Assembly: GCA_947034885.2 (NCBI GenBank)
Contig: OX344754.2
Coordinates: forward strand, 18,866,501-18,930,500
Source of the DNA: Thuidium tamariscinum
Lineage: Eukaryota > Streptophyta > Bryopsida > Hypnales > Thuidiaceae
DNA length: 64,000 bases
Direction of reading: 5' to 3'
The translations under genes and the position numbers were made by a program. Below are positions 1 to 11,147 of this stretch, piece by piece. How positions within the stretch are numbered: the stretch's first letter is position 1; each line of letters begins with the position of its first letter. The notes under the pieces were generated by a model. The model did no database searches. It was not told the origin of the DNA and was given only the letters and a program-made list of their open reading frames with translations.

Positions 1-140
1 AAAAGATGGCTTGAAAAGTTGTGAAGCTGGTCGTATCTCACATCAAGCAATTGAAGACCGATGATGGTGATGGGTTTGTAATTCCTCATTTTACACAAGA
101 CCGAACTTGTCCAGGTTCTTTGCGGGGAGATCTTACTCAG

Positions 141-877
141 GCTCTTCAAGCTGCAGTTGGTGTGATCAAGATGGTATTCTTGTTTTTCGGTTCTGCAACT
201 CGCATTAATTTGTTCATCCATTATTATCTGATAGATACTCACCCAGTTCAAGAATCTTTCAAATACTGACTTGTATGTATATCTGTGGATTGGGTTATTG
301 ATTAGGGTTTGAGACCAATCATTCCTGAGAACATAGATCCAACTCTGAATGAGTTACTGCAACGTTGCTGGAAAACAGACTCGACAGGAAGGCCAGATTT
401 CTCAGAAATATCTGGTGTGCTTGAGGACATCCTGAGACAGGTTTACATGCTAAGTTTCCTGAAGATTTCTAGAATTTGCTTGATTCCTATGCTCAGTGGT
501 TTTGACCCAAATCACCCGGGCTACCTTGTGATGGTCATATTCGTTAAAATGGCAAGCTTCAACTCTGTAAAATCATGACATCCAATTGCACAGAGCTCCA
601 ATAGCTAGGGATTTTAGATTTGATGTTCCAAATGGTTGTCTAAAAAACAGCCAATATCTTGAAATTTTGCAATTTTTTCGGATATGAAGATATTGGCAAT
701 CAGTTGCAAAATCTGTTTAGTCCATGCCTCATGATAATTTGTGGCCGTGGATAGGTGGAGCAGGTGAATCGTGATGCAGAAGGTCCAACAAGGAGAAATG
801 AAGACAAAAAAACTCGCAGGACTATTTGCAGCATTCAAGCGCTCACCAGGCCTTTAAGTGTTAACGCTGCTGCTTAA
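141..877 (+). CDS. Protein kinase, C-terminal end (gene continues upstream of the window)
   Basis: Three 3'-terminal exons are readable: about 141-173, 306-440 and 764-877. Joined in phase they give the end of a plant TKL/STY-type kinase domain: ALQAAVGVIKM, then GLRPIIPENIDP, then the subdomain XI signature RCWKTDSTGRPDF, which holds the conserved RCW and RPxF residues. Introns 174-305 and 441-763 are GT-AG and phase 0. The last exon adds a basic, lysine/arginine-rich tail and stops at TAA 875-877. In this family ALQAAVG normally follows the alpha-F/G part of the domain. The DNA before position 141 does not translate into that convincingly, so either an intron ends at the AG at 139-140 or the copy is broken. 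The catalytic loop lies outside the window, so activity cannot be judged. The product would phosphorylate Ser/Thr (or Tyr) residues; its pathway is unknown. Confidence 0.62.
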
Positions 878-1287
878 CCTGATGCATTAGCGTTGCTACT
901 TAAGCTCAGTTGCACTTGCTTACAGAAAATTTTGGTATTTAGCGGATGGATGAGATCGAAGTAGTTCTTCTATTTGATTATGTACCAGACCACTAACCCT
1001 CCAATATCGGCATTTCAGTAGTCTCCAATCTGGAGATGTGGCCTGGTACACAGCAGCCGTTCATAGCAAAATTATTGACCTTGAGGATAATTTTCAAATC
1101 AACAGTCCTACCAAGCCTGTGGATGAGGAGTTCAACAACTCATTCTGATCATTTTTATCTATTAATATTAGGTTGTGAGTTAGTGACAATTTGTCAAATG
1201 GATGCGAAATGAATGCGAATGTGCAGTAGTTGAATGTTTGAAGTGCTTCTTGCAATCAGTTACAGGGAAACTTTGGCTTTAATGCCT
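878..1287. other. Downstream flank of the kinase gene, no feature
   Basis: This is the 3' untranslated or downstream flank of the kinase gene. I see no coding pattern, structured RNA or clear repeat in it. Confidence 0.4.
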
Positions 1288-1475
1288 CGGTATGGTAGAA
1301 GGCTCAGAAACCGCTCATCTAAGGGCTGGTTTGCATTTTTACAGTATATCTTTAGATGGGAACATTTTTAGCTCATTTTGCAGACCAAGAAAAATTGATG
1401 GAAAATCTAGCCCAAGTGGTTTCATATTTTTTGAAACATTATTGAATTACTTATGAATTTTCAAAGGAGATGTGT
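1288..1475 (+). repeat. Family G MITE, fragment
   Basis: The stretch shares CCGCTCATCTAAG and TTTCATATTTTTTGAA, in the same order, with the complete family G element at 20261-20573. The 5' terminal inverted repeat is degraded and the 3' end is missing. It is an old truncated copy. Confidence 0.55.
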
Positions 1476-1654
1476 CCTAGGTCCCTATTTATGTTCCTAG
1501 GTCCTTCATATACTGTTCAGTTGCAATTCTAAAGAAAAATGGGGAAAGCAAAGACAATGATTGGCTCTTGCGATAAAGAATGCTTTTTCCTTCACTTCAT
1601 TCAATGACTCGTGAGGTCAATTTATAAACTGCATCATGTCCATTCTACAACCAG

Positions 1655-1765
1655 TTATAGGGGCGGTTCTTAATGCCCGAACTGTTTTCGAGCCCTCTAC
1701 CTTAGAGGCCCAGCACTTCACCACGTTCAGCGTTAGGCACCAGGTCATCTTACTCACAAGCTAGT
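1655..1765 (-). repeat. tRNA-like SINE fragment
   Basis: Read on the minus strand, the sequence has a tRNA-like order: GTGAAGTGCTGGGCCTCTAA, resembling a pol III A-box region, followed by GAGGGCTCGAAAACAG, resembling a B box. No full cloverleaf closes and there is no clear A-rich tail, so I read it as a decayed tRNA-derived SINE rather than a tRNA gene. Confidence 0.3.
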
Positions 1766-2702
1766 GAAGTGACTCCATGAACCAGATTGCTCCAAACAAT
1801 TCAGATCAGAAATAAGAGCTCGAAAATCATGGCTCCATCGAATTCTCTGGGAAGTAAGCAAGGGCTCGCGGGCATCAAGCAGTCATATAAACAAGAGTTC
1901 TTGATCATATCCCATCGCAAAGAATAGTGAGTGTGTGGGAAGTGCATAGTGCAAAAAAATTCAATAGATGGCAGCCAAAGCCACCTGAAATTGTTAAACA
2001 ATGTTTTAAAAAATTATTTTTTCTAACTTTGAACGCAAATATCTTTCAATCTTTTTGATCAAACTTCATGAAAATTTTACCACATGATTGCAGACAAAGA
2101 AAGTATAAGATCCTAGAGTTTGATTTCAAAAAAATAAAATAAAAATTGTTCTCTTGGGAGAACGCAGCAAAAATGAGAGTTTTGAGTGGTTTTTGACATT
2201 AAAAAAGACCTTTGGCCTTTAAGGGTTAAACTCTAGTAGTTGTCTCTAAGCCCTCAATTTTTGTAATGCATTAATCCTCCCCTAACCAAAAGTCTTTGAT
2301 GAATGCTTTTCAAGAACATTGTTGATGACCTCATTTGTCTACAAATAGATTGTTTTTGGATTTTTGGAAATAGGGTTGCATCCTTCCAAGGTCAAATTAG
2401 AAATTTGAGAACCTTGATTGGTAGCCAATCTCAAGGTGCTCAACTCAATCATAACATTCAGTAGCATGTTGTGGCATTGCCTTCCTTCTAAAGTGAAGGG
2501 TGTTGCACATTTCACACCCCAATAGCCTTTCCATCTTCCACCTGTCAACTTCCTTTTGTAGTTACTATTGAAATATTCTTTAAGTGTCGAATATTCCACA
2601 CCCTCGAAAGCCAATGCCAACCAATGCTACTAATGTTATGACCCAAAAATTGCTCACAAAGTCATTTGTTTAAAATTTTAAAACAATTAATTGCTCACAA
2701 AG
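1766..2702. other. AT-rich intergenic DNA with one TTAA-type element end
   Basis: No gene is visible. At 2214-2229 the sequence GGCCTTTAAGGGTTAA looks like the right end of a family C/K element (C-rich inverted end next to TTAA); a matching left end was not found. A minus-strand frame at 2339-2620 is open but starts at TTG and matches nothing I know. Confidence 0.35.
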
Positions 2703-2888
2703 TCAACCACTGCCCTGACTGCAGTAACTCTTGGTTGTCGTTGAATTGCTATAAATAGGAGACTTCGAACCAACTGTAACCTTCGATGCAGTTTGAAAGT
2801 TCGCTTTTCCAACCAGTGAGCTCCGTGGAAGACAACTGGAGCTTGAATTTGTGGCAGCGACTTCCCCAGTCGACACCCGGAAAGCCAC
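2703..2888 (-). pseudogene. Orphan transit-peptide-like coding stretch
   Basis: On the minus strand 61 codons are open and read like the N-terminus of a chloroplast or mitochondrial precursor. They are rich in Ser, Thr, Lys and Arg, with SSSSCLPRSSLVGKANFQ near the front and almost no acidic residues. The expected start reads GTGGCT instead of ATGGCT. The frame ends at TGA with no downstream exon that I can recognise. Base composition is clearly richer in G+C than the flanks. It could be the first exon of a dead or captured organelle-targeted gene. Parent gene unknown; a chance open frame cannot be excluded. Confidence 0.3.
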
Positions 2889-3114
2889 AATGTTGTCAAA
2901 TATTCCTTCCTGAAAAGGCGGTTGGAAATCTGGTCCTTTTTGATACAGTGTGAATCATCTATTTAAAAATAAGGAAATTAAATTTTAAAAAGGGAAAAAA
3001 TTAGTTGAAGGTCAAACTATATCTTTTTCATACAAAATTCTAAGGATGAGTATGTCCTCTTTTGTTCTCTATAGACATATTTTCAAGCAACCAATGGACA
3101 ACTTTGATCTCCAC

Positions 3115-3333
3115 GGGAGATGCACCCAATGGCGCACCTACACCCAATGCTATCCATTTCTAAGTCAATCGTTCATTTTAGAACAGAAATGTAGTGGGAT
3201 CGTAGACTACTTATTGTTTTAGGTTAAAAGAAATAAGCCATGTACTGCCTACCTACATTTATAGCCTAAAATGATTGTGTGCTGTAGAAACGGATAGCAT
3301 TGGGTACAGGTGCACCATTAGGTGCCTCTCCTT
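3115..3333 (-). mobile_element. MITE family A, copy 1
   Basis: A 219-bp element with terminal inverted repeats of about 45 bp, GGGAGATGCACCCAATGG on the left against the complement of the right end CCATTAGGTGCCTCTCC, with a few mismatches. The core is shared with the copies at 5855 and 19828, in opposite orientation here. No coding capacity. The flanking TA seen on the other copies has decayed in this one. Confidence 0.8.
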
Positions 3334-4539
3334 GAGGGGTTTTGTAGGGTTAATTTCCGAAAGACTTGGAGGTGTTGTTTGAGACATTTTGTCAAATTCT
3401 ATCATTTTTTAGTGCATTGGCTAAAGTTGAATTTTTCTTTCTTTTCTTGAACTTCAATTGTACAAGAGTGTAGTAGACTATTATGAAAATGTGTGAAAAA
3501 AATTTAGCCCATTCGACAATATGGATTAATATGTGTTGAAATACCCATATAACAACATGATTATGTGTTGTCATTACAATTGTAAAACCACTTTGATTCA
3601 TATTAGTTATAGACATGCCAAATTTCACAATTAGTTAAAGAATTGAGCAACAAAATTGCCTAGATTACTTCAACAACATAACTTTTGATATGAACATGCA
3701 TGTGATAAAAAAAATTTACAATCCTACAAAGGAGGGGAATGTCTCCATCATGCATCAAAAATTTAGAAACATCCATTCATCATTTTGTACTTCAAAATTA
3801 CCTACCCAAATTCTCAATGTCCCTTAAATTTTAAATAGATACTTTGTCCTCTAGAAATAAATTAAATTTTCAATCATATGTTCATATCAAACCTCCACCT
3901 CATATGCAAAAACCTTTTTAGTTGAACATCACCACCAACTTTTAAAAGACGTACATTTAGTCAAGTCACTTTCCAACAAAAAATTCAAAAACAAACAACT
4001 ATAATATAAGAAGCTCTAATCTTTGCAAACTTAGATCTAAAAATATTATCACTCTTACTAGCTTTTCAAGTAGTAATCTATTCACACCCTCTTTGAACCC
4101 AAGTTGAGAGGCCATAGAAAAGCCCCTTTACTCTACAACTTGTCCTACAAATTTCTAGAAGTCATAGTTAGTTTAGAAGTCATGGTCATGGCCTTTTGAG
4201 GTGAGAAGGACTACAAAGTGAATTTTTGACATTCTAATTTATTTTCTTAAACATGCCAATTCTTTTCACAATGGCAATGAGCATTTTGACCCAAGTATAA
4301 CATTGTCACTCAACCTAAACATACCATCCTTTATTGGAAATTCAAATAATCTCTCTCTTGATCCTTCGTAGTGAATTTAACTCTTGAGTGACAAACTAGT
4401 AGGTATGGAAATCATACATTTTGATACCATGTGATATCATCTACTTTGAATAAGCCAAATATACTAATTGGAAGTTAAAATATTGTAGAAAATGTTCGTT
4501 TTCCAACCCTAATACCAAGGATGGATAGTTGAGCTATTG
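3334..4539. other. AT-rich intergenic DNA, nothing recognised
   Basis: Only short A/T runs and chance open frames are seen, none with a coding pattern that I can support. Confidence 0.4.
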
Positions 4540-4605
4540 TCCTACAAGGGAAGATTCTTTGTCATCCGTGAGATGCAAAACGTCTACCTCAACATTTAAA
4601 GGTTA
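4540..4605 (-). repeat. Family K element end, fragment
   Basis: Read on the minus strand this matches the left end of the family K element at 62169: TTAACC-TTTAAATGTTGAGG, then the AAAGAATCTTCCCTTGTAG block. Only the first ~65 bp are present. Confidence 0.5.
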
Positions 4606-5854
4606 ATAGACATAGAGACATTGCTGCCAAAGAAGTTACAATGCTAGTGTCGTTGGGTGACTAGGAAGTTGCAACGATGGGCAGCAAAAGGGACCTCCAA
4701 GTATTGGTCATCATTATAATTACGAGTGTCCCCAAAATTCCTCACCAGGTCCACCTCTCTCCCCCAACCCATTCACCTTCACCATTGGGGCATGCATGTA
4801 ACTTAGGTTTTGTCAATGCAAGTTCACTTCCACTTCAATCCCCAAGCCAATGAAAGGCAAAAACAACAACCCAGGAAACTGACCCACGCATTCGCTTCCT
4901 CTGATTCCAACAGGCACTCAACACTCAACAGATTATCTGCACCAGCTGGACTCTTTATGCTGGAGTGTACGTTGATGCAATAAGGCAGCGTGGCCAAGAA
5001 TTAACTTACCTTTACATCTAATGCCAGATTTGGACTATGGTCTAGGACCAAAAAACTGTGAAACTTGAAGCATTCATATTGGTTGAGAGCATGGATCCCA
5101 TTGGTTGAGAGCAATCCTATTGGTTGTGTGGTTCTTTGTGCACGGTACTTGACCTTAGTCTAAATCCAGACTAAGTTTTTATAGTAAGTTATAAAATGGA
5201 TCCAACCCATGTTTTGCAATGAGCACTATCCCTTAAAAAGAGGGGCTGGTCATTGTGGAAATCACTTTGGGGGGAAGCTTGGGAATCATTTGCTTTAAAA
5301 GATCTAAGGGCACTCGTTGGAGGTTACACTACTTTGTAAGACCTTGTCTTTTTACACAAAATTCACAAAGGATGAATAATTGCATTACTTCTATTGTAGA
5401 CACAAGGATTCTTTCATTCATCAACCAAAAAAGAGGTGCAACTTTGTTTAAGTTCTACTAGCTTATGTCGCCAAACAAAAGCAATTAGAAAAACATCATT
5501 CATAGTCAAAAGCAAACAGTGGTAAATTACCCTAAATAGTGAAATTAGGTTGTCCCTCATTAATTTCCTGACATTCCATACTAAATAAGTATTTATTGTT
5601 ATTGACAAGAATAAACTACTTTTGAATTCGTTATTGGTATAGTTGGAAGTCATGAACCTCCATGTGTACAAATGAAAATATTTGTAGAAATATTCATTGT
5701 CTTTGATGAGCCACTCGTCAAAGACCCTAGCAAGCCCAAACTATTTGGGAAAGACTTGACCAGACCTGGTTGCATTCCCTGGTTCTAGCCAGTAGGATCA
5801 AATGATGGTATTTAGTGGCACAGTAAAGGCCCTACGATTTATAACTTCACATAA
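4606..5854. other. Intergenic DNA, no gene recognised
   Basis: The part from 4700 to 5030 is somewhat richer in G+C but shows no frame that I can assign. A small inverted repeat CTTAGTCT-6-AGACTAAG lies near 5155-5177. Confidence 0.35.
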
Positions 5855-6054
5855 GGGAGAGGCACCCAATGACACACCTGTACCCAATGTCGTCCGTTTC
5901 TACAGCACATAACCATTTCAGGCTATAAATGTAGGTAGGCAATACATGGCTTATTTCTTTTGACCTAAAACAATAAGCACTCTACAATCCCGCTACATTT
6001 CTGTTCTAGAATGAATGACTGACTTAGAAATGGATGGCATTGGGTGCCTCTCCC
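5855..6054 (+). mobile_element. MITE family A, copy 2
   Basis: A 200-bp copy with left end GGGAGAGGCACCCAATG and right end CATTGGGTGCCTCTCCC. The right inverted repeat lacks about 17 bp that the copy at 19828 retains. TA dinucleotides lie one base outside each end, which would fit a TA target duplication (Tc1/mariner, Stowaway-like). Confidence 0.8.
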
Positions 6055-6062
6055 ATAGGATG

Positions 6063-6184
6063 TTAGTGGGTTCCAACCTGTTCTGGTTGGTTTGATGGGT
6101 GGCTTCTGGCCTGCCTGTGTGTTCTTGTCTTTTATTAATGCAGTGGGCTGATCCCTCTTCTTCAAAAAATAAATAAATAAAAAG
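6063..6184 (+). repeat. LINE-like 3' tail
   Basis: A G+C-richer stretch passes into CTTTTATTAATGCAGTGGG and ends in an A-rich run with AAATAAATAAATAAA. This is the usual look of a plant non-LTR retrotransposon 3' end. No reverse transcriptase remains. Confidence 0.5.
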
Positions 6185-6189
6185 TCTAA

Positions 6190-6345
6190 AGAAGTGGGGT
6201 CACACGTTAAGACAAGCTCGACAAAATCGTGAGCCAGGCTCTCGCCAAGGATTTCAAACTTTCCGTCAGGTGGAACCACTGTTGTTGGGGACCAGATTCC
6301 GGGACTGCTGGGCGGGTACAGGAGGATGCAGTTTTTTCAGGAAGT
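6190..6345 (-). pseudogene. Orphan coding-like fragment, family unknown
   Basis: About 50 codons on the minus strand read smoothly: GIWSPTTVVPPDGKFEILG followed by ESLAHDFVELVLTCDP. The amino-acid pattern and G+C content are exon-like, in contrast with the AT-rich surroundings. There is a possible splice acceptor (pyrimidines then CAG) near the start of this frame, and the frame runs out into the A-rich LINE tail. I do not recognise the family. It is either a gene fragment carried by a retroelement or a relic exon. Confidence 0.3.
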
Positions 6346-6439
6346 TATAAAAAGGAAGTTAGATTGTCAAAGAGCCTTTGAGCTGCCATAGCAATGCTTG
6401 GGTGGGCGGTCATGTCATAGAGAAGCTATTTGATGTTAT

Positions 6440-6690
6440 TGGTGTGCATCCGGGTGGATTGGCCCCCTCGCTCGCCCTTATCATGTTTTACCAGAGGTGC
6501 AATCAAAACAAAAAGCCTCCTAATTTGGGCCGTGATCATCCCTACTTTCTTCACTCCCTAGCTAATTTGAGGTCTCTGATCGCAAATATGAATTCAAAAT
6601 TTGTAAACAAAAATTTGTGTGAAATTTTTTTAAATTATAGCATTTTACCCAAGTGGCTGAGTGAGGGGGTCAGCTCTCCTTGCCCTTAGT
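6440..6690 (+). mobile_element. Family F MITE copy (6.4 kb)
   Basis: Inverted ends of the type GGCCCCCTCGCTC and GAGTGAGGGGGTC enclose the family F core. The core markers are AAAACAAAAAGCCTCCTA, TAGCTAATTTGAGGTCTC and AAATATGAATTCAAAATTTG, repeated at 12.7, 13.5, 23.0, 55.8 and 57.9 kb. No open frame of substance. Confidence 0.6.
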
Positions 6691-6727
6691 GTGCTTATGG
6701 TACATGAAAGTGTTTGTTTACCATGAT

Positions 6728-6850
6728 GATAAGGTAAACTACCCCATTGTGGGTCAAATGATAGTCAACCTATTGTGGGCAAAATTGTGTTGGTGGTGTA
6801 CATTCAACTTGAAGTTCTAAAATGTAGATGGGTGAATAATTTAGTTGAGA
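6728..6850 (+). repeat. Family D MITE, left part
   Basis: GATAAGGTAAACTACCCCAT and TGGTGGTGTACATTCAA match the left half of the palindromic family D element at 16884-17059. The right half is missing. Confidence 0.5.
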
Positions 6851-8766
6851 CACTTTCTCAAATTATTCAACATACATAAACAAAAACTCTCTTGAATAAG
6901 AGCATGTGTAGTTTTTCACCCATGCTAGCTAAATATGATGTGCTAGAAGTTTACATCTATTTGTGAATAACCCTCACCCTTGCTCACGACACAATTACAT
7001 ATGACCATTAAAGAGAGTAAAACGGCCATTTACCATGTAGATCCAAAACCAAAAAACATACAACAAATCCTTCCAATCATCAAACACTAACATTACAATT
7101 CAACTACTGTACCGAGTCAACGGTGATGGGAACCAAATTTTGTATCACTACCTTACCATTGCATATTATATTGTGTAGTGAAGGGATGCAAAGAATTTTC
7201 AACTTGATTTCAACTTCATCACCTTTAAATTGCAATAAAATTTGTAGGAAGAAATATTTTTGCAATTTGTTTTCTAAAGGTGAATCTTAACATGACATTT
7301 GATAATCATGCTAATTTTCAAAACATCCAAGTGTCTACATTTATGTTGAGAAGGATTTGAAGTTTGTCTATGTGGTGGTTGGCAAGTTTATTCTAGTCAA
7401 GGAACCACTCATCAAGTAAAAGATTAAGCAACTAAATTTAAAATGAACGATGATTTCAAGGACCTTTCCTTGATACTAGGACTTTTATTCATTTTTTATG
7501 AAGTGTCAAAGTAGCAATATAGAATATTATAGTGGTACTCTAAATTTCAACATTCATGCATTCACATATTGGATAGAAAATATCACATCAACACATATCT
7601 TATATCCATAATTTTGTTTGCATTCACAATTTGGCAATTTCATCCAAGAATTCTTTTTAATTTGAATAACTCAAGCTAGAAACTTCTCAATTTATTTTTT
7701 ATTCTATTGTTACCAAACCATTTTCATTTGGTACAATCTTATATGAGAAAGCCAAAAAAAAACTTACTCGACATGCTAGGATTGAGTATCAAAAGGATAT
7801 TGTCGAGAACTCAAAGCACTTTTCATCCACATTTGACAAGTTTCAAACCCCTAATTCACAAAGAATTTAAAGATGTAGATGCTCTAATGTTCTAGTCCAA
7901 AATGTGAACCTATAATCATTTCTAATTATAACTAAGTATAATTATAATTAGTAGAGGCAAACTCTTTTAGTATCCAAATAAACATATACTTTAACATGCA
8001 TTATTTAGACACCATATATATGAATATATTATGAGTCTTCAAAGTACTATCTCAAGACGTACCAAAAATTAACAATCACCTCCCACATACTTTTGTTGTA
8101 TATGTCTTATGTAATCAATATCTAGGAAAAAATGATTTTTTTGGTTCAAATCTAGGTGTTGCATTTTAGACTATTAATCTAGTATAGGTGAGTGTTGATT
8201 ATGAATGTACAATTGTATGTGGCCTTAAGGTCAAAACATTATGTAGTTGCTTGCAATTGTCAATGGTTGTTTGTGGTTTCATCTTTGAAAATTGAATAAG
8301 AGAATACTTATTTTGTTGTTTGTTAATAAGGCTTGTGATTGATTTTGTTGATCTAACATGTATGAATTCACCATGCAACAAATTGTTAATCGTCTCATTT
8401 TTCTTCTTCTTTAGTCTTGAGTAGTGAACCCCTCCAATGGGAGCCAATTTTATTTGCTTAAGGTACATTGACACTTAGTATTAAGCTGGAATTTTTTGGC
8501 TAACAATGGAGTAAGAATTGGTCATGCACTCTCACCTATGCTATTTTTTTATAAATATTTAAGACCAATAGTCAAATGTTAGCTACATTTCCCCTAGTTT
8601 TGATATGGATATCACTAAGTATCATCCAAGTATTTCATGAATATTGAAGAAATAGTTGTCTATTTCTCTAAAGTGATAAAAAATTAATTAATTAATTTTT
8701 AAATAATTAGTAAAGAAGCTCTCAATCAAAAGGTTGCTTGTCTAAAAGTCTTGAGACTTGATGATA
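6851..8766. other. AT-rich intergenic DNA, nothing recognised
   Basis: No gene, structured RNA or clear repeat boundary is seen. Short open frames here have no coding pattern. Confidence 0.4.
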
Positions 8767-8850
8767 TAAGGTAAACGTGCAAAATGGAAACAAGCCCATT
8801 TTAGGCAAAATTGTAACAATGGTGTACATCCAAGTTTTGAAATGTACAGT
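8767..8850 (+). repeat. Family D MITE, left fragment
   Basis: GATAAGGTAAACGTGCAAAATGG and the GTGTACATCCAAG block match the left half of family D. It runs directly into the tandem array that follows. Confidence 0.4.
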
Positions 8851-8879
8851 GGGGTACCAATCAAAATGTCGTTTTTGAA

Positions 8880-9610
8880 TTCGCAATGAGAATTTTTTTA
8901 GTATTGACAACTTTGAAAGCCTCCCGAGAGCTCAAAAATTGGTATTCTACCACGAAATTTTTTTCATAGCATCATCTTTAAGTTAATTATATGCATGACA
9001 AATTTCAAGGCCAAAAAATTCATCGAAAAAAAGTTATTCAAAATCTACCAACATGGGTAGTGGTGAGAAACATTTCACTACTTTCAACTTTGACACCTTC
9101 CTAAGGATTGAGTTTTTTTCTTTTGCTATGAAATTTTTTTTATAAAACAATCTCTATGTTTTTAACATGTATAAAAAATTTCAAAGTTTCAAAATATTTT
9201 TTGAAGAAGATATTTGAAATCTCCCAATGGGTGTAGTTTTGAGAAAATTTTCACAATTGCCAACTTTGACACCCTCCCAAGGGCTGAAAAATTGGTTTCT
9301 TAACATGAATTTTTTTTTGTACAGTCATCTCTATGTTGATAATATGTTCTCCAAATTTCAAGTTCAAATGAATTACCAAGAAAAAGATATTTGAAATCTC
9401 CCTGCAAGTGTAGTTGTGAGAAAATTTTCACTCCTACTAATTTTGACACCCTCCCAAGGGCTGAAAATTTGAATATTTAACATGAAATTTTCTGAATAAG
9501 ATCAAATTCATGTTGATAATATATGTTCCAAATTTCAAGTTCAAATGAATTACCCAAAAAAAGATATTCAAAATCTCTCAACATGTGTAGTTGTGAGGTT
9601 GAGTTTTTAC
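8880..9610 (+). repeat. Tandem array E1, ~175-bp unit, about four copies
   Basis: The marker CAACTTTGACACC-CTCC-AAGGGCTGAA recurs at about 8906, 9094, 9261 and 9440, a spacing of 167-188 bp. Each unit carries the same order of blocks: the marker, a CATGAAATTTTTTT stretch, ATCTCTATGTTGATAAT, CAAATTTCAAGTTCAAATG, AAAGATATTTGAAATCTC and GTGTAGTTGTGAGAAA. Copies are diverged. The same unit occurs inverted at 20770-21400. Confidence 0.75.
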
Positions 9611-11147
9611 ATTTGTGTCAAACTTTGCTCCACCAACTATTAATAACACTATACTAAGGGCTCAAAAACTCCTCCTCACAACTACATGTAATATACCATT
9701 TGAAAGTTCTTGAAAATATCTTCACCAATATATTATATGCCTTGAAATTCTAAATTGTAGTCAAAAATTTCAAAAACTTTAAGCTTGAAATAAGAAAAGT
9801 ACTCCAATGGACTTAAAATATACCTAGCTTGTCTAATTTCATATCCACTAATTTAATTTTCTTAAACCGAGAATGGGGCCTCTTGACCCTTCACAATAGA
9901 ATGCAAAGTTCAAAGGCCATGGCCTTCCAAATTGCCTATATGACAGTGGATTGTCAAAGGAAATTTGGGAGCTAAAATTAGGGGCCTAAACTATGGTCAA
10001 GATGTTATCAATTTTTTTCAATAAAGAACCAAGAACTAACAGGATCTCAACTATTAGGTTGGTGTGGACTTGGACTTTGGATTTAGCCATACTAGAGCCA
10101 TTCTAATCTAGAGGAGATGGGAGTTTGGACTTTGGGCTCGGCCTTAGGAAGCTTTGCACTATGGCCATCCAAATTAAGAAGTTGTTGGAATTTATTGTCC
10201 AAAAAGGTTTGGGGGCAGGGTCATTGCAAGAAACACTTACTGGTTTTGTCTCAAAATGGCTCAAAATCAATGAGTCCCATGAGTCATGTGACTTTTGGAA
10301 TATTTTTTTTAAATTACAAAAAATATGGATAATTTGAATAGCAATGAAAATATTATGTCTCTTGAAATTCAGACCTAAGAAATTTTTTCTCTAAATGTTA
10401 TAGAAAATGGAAAATACAGTGAAAATAGCTCTTTTTTACTAATTTGGTAAAAATAGTAAAAATATTCAAAAAATGAAAATGAAAAATCTGTTTTTTCTCC
10501 AAGTGAAGGTCTTTCTTTTCCAACAAATTTCATCTTTGGAAAAAATAATTCTATTCTCTACACTTGCGCAAAGTCAGCCACTTTGACGACATGTGGAGGT
10601 TGAAATGTATAGTGTTTTCAAAATATATCTTCATGATCTTGTGTAACTTTAGGTGAGGTCCTTTGATGCCAATTTTGAGCTCAAAATTTGCATTTTGGCG
10701 TCAAAAATAGGACTAAACACCCCCCCCCCCAAATGGCCAAAGTAGACACCCAATCGAGGGCAATTTAAAAATAGTAAATTAATTTTGAAAAAATCGAAAA
10801 AATTACACAAAATGTAAAACTTTGTAGGCACCTTCATTTCAAGTTTCAAGTCAAATGAACAAAAGATGAAAAATTATGAGCAAAAAACTACCTACTAAAG
10901 GTTAAGGGGACAAAAAAAGAACAAGTGTTTCTTGCAATCACCCAGCAATATAATGTTAGATTGCACCCAAAAAAAATTGGATCAACAAATCATGAATTTG
11001 TTTGCCAAAAAACTTTAAATTTAAAAATAAGATTTGGATGATATTGTGAGATTGTACATAACTGAAATAAAATTATGAACATGTGATATATATATATATA
11101 TACTTTTCTATTGTGTACATATGTAATATTTTCTATCTAGTACGTGG
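9611..11147. other. AT-rich intergenic DNA with a C10 run
   Basis: No gene recognised. There is a run of ten C residues near 10719-10728. Around 10116-10180 a block (GGACTTTGGGCTCGGCCTTA, CACTATGGCCATCCAAATT) is a diverged relative of the doubled block at 12060-12200. A (TA)n tract lies near 11087-11102. Confidence 0.4.

Noticed and set aside
1655..1765. Functional tRNA gene
   Set aside because: Box-like motifs are present but no acceptor, D or anticodon stem closes; best seen as a decayed SINE.
8880..9610. CRISPR-like regular repeats
   Set aside because: The period is ~175 bp of similar sequence throughout (a tandem satellite), with no short repeat/unique spacer pattern, and the DNA is eukaryotic.
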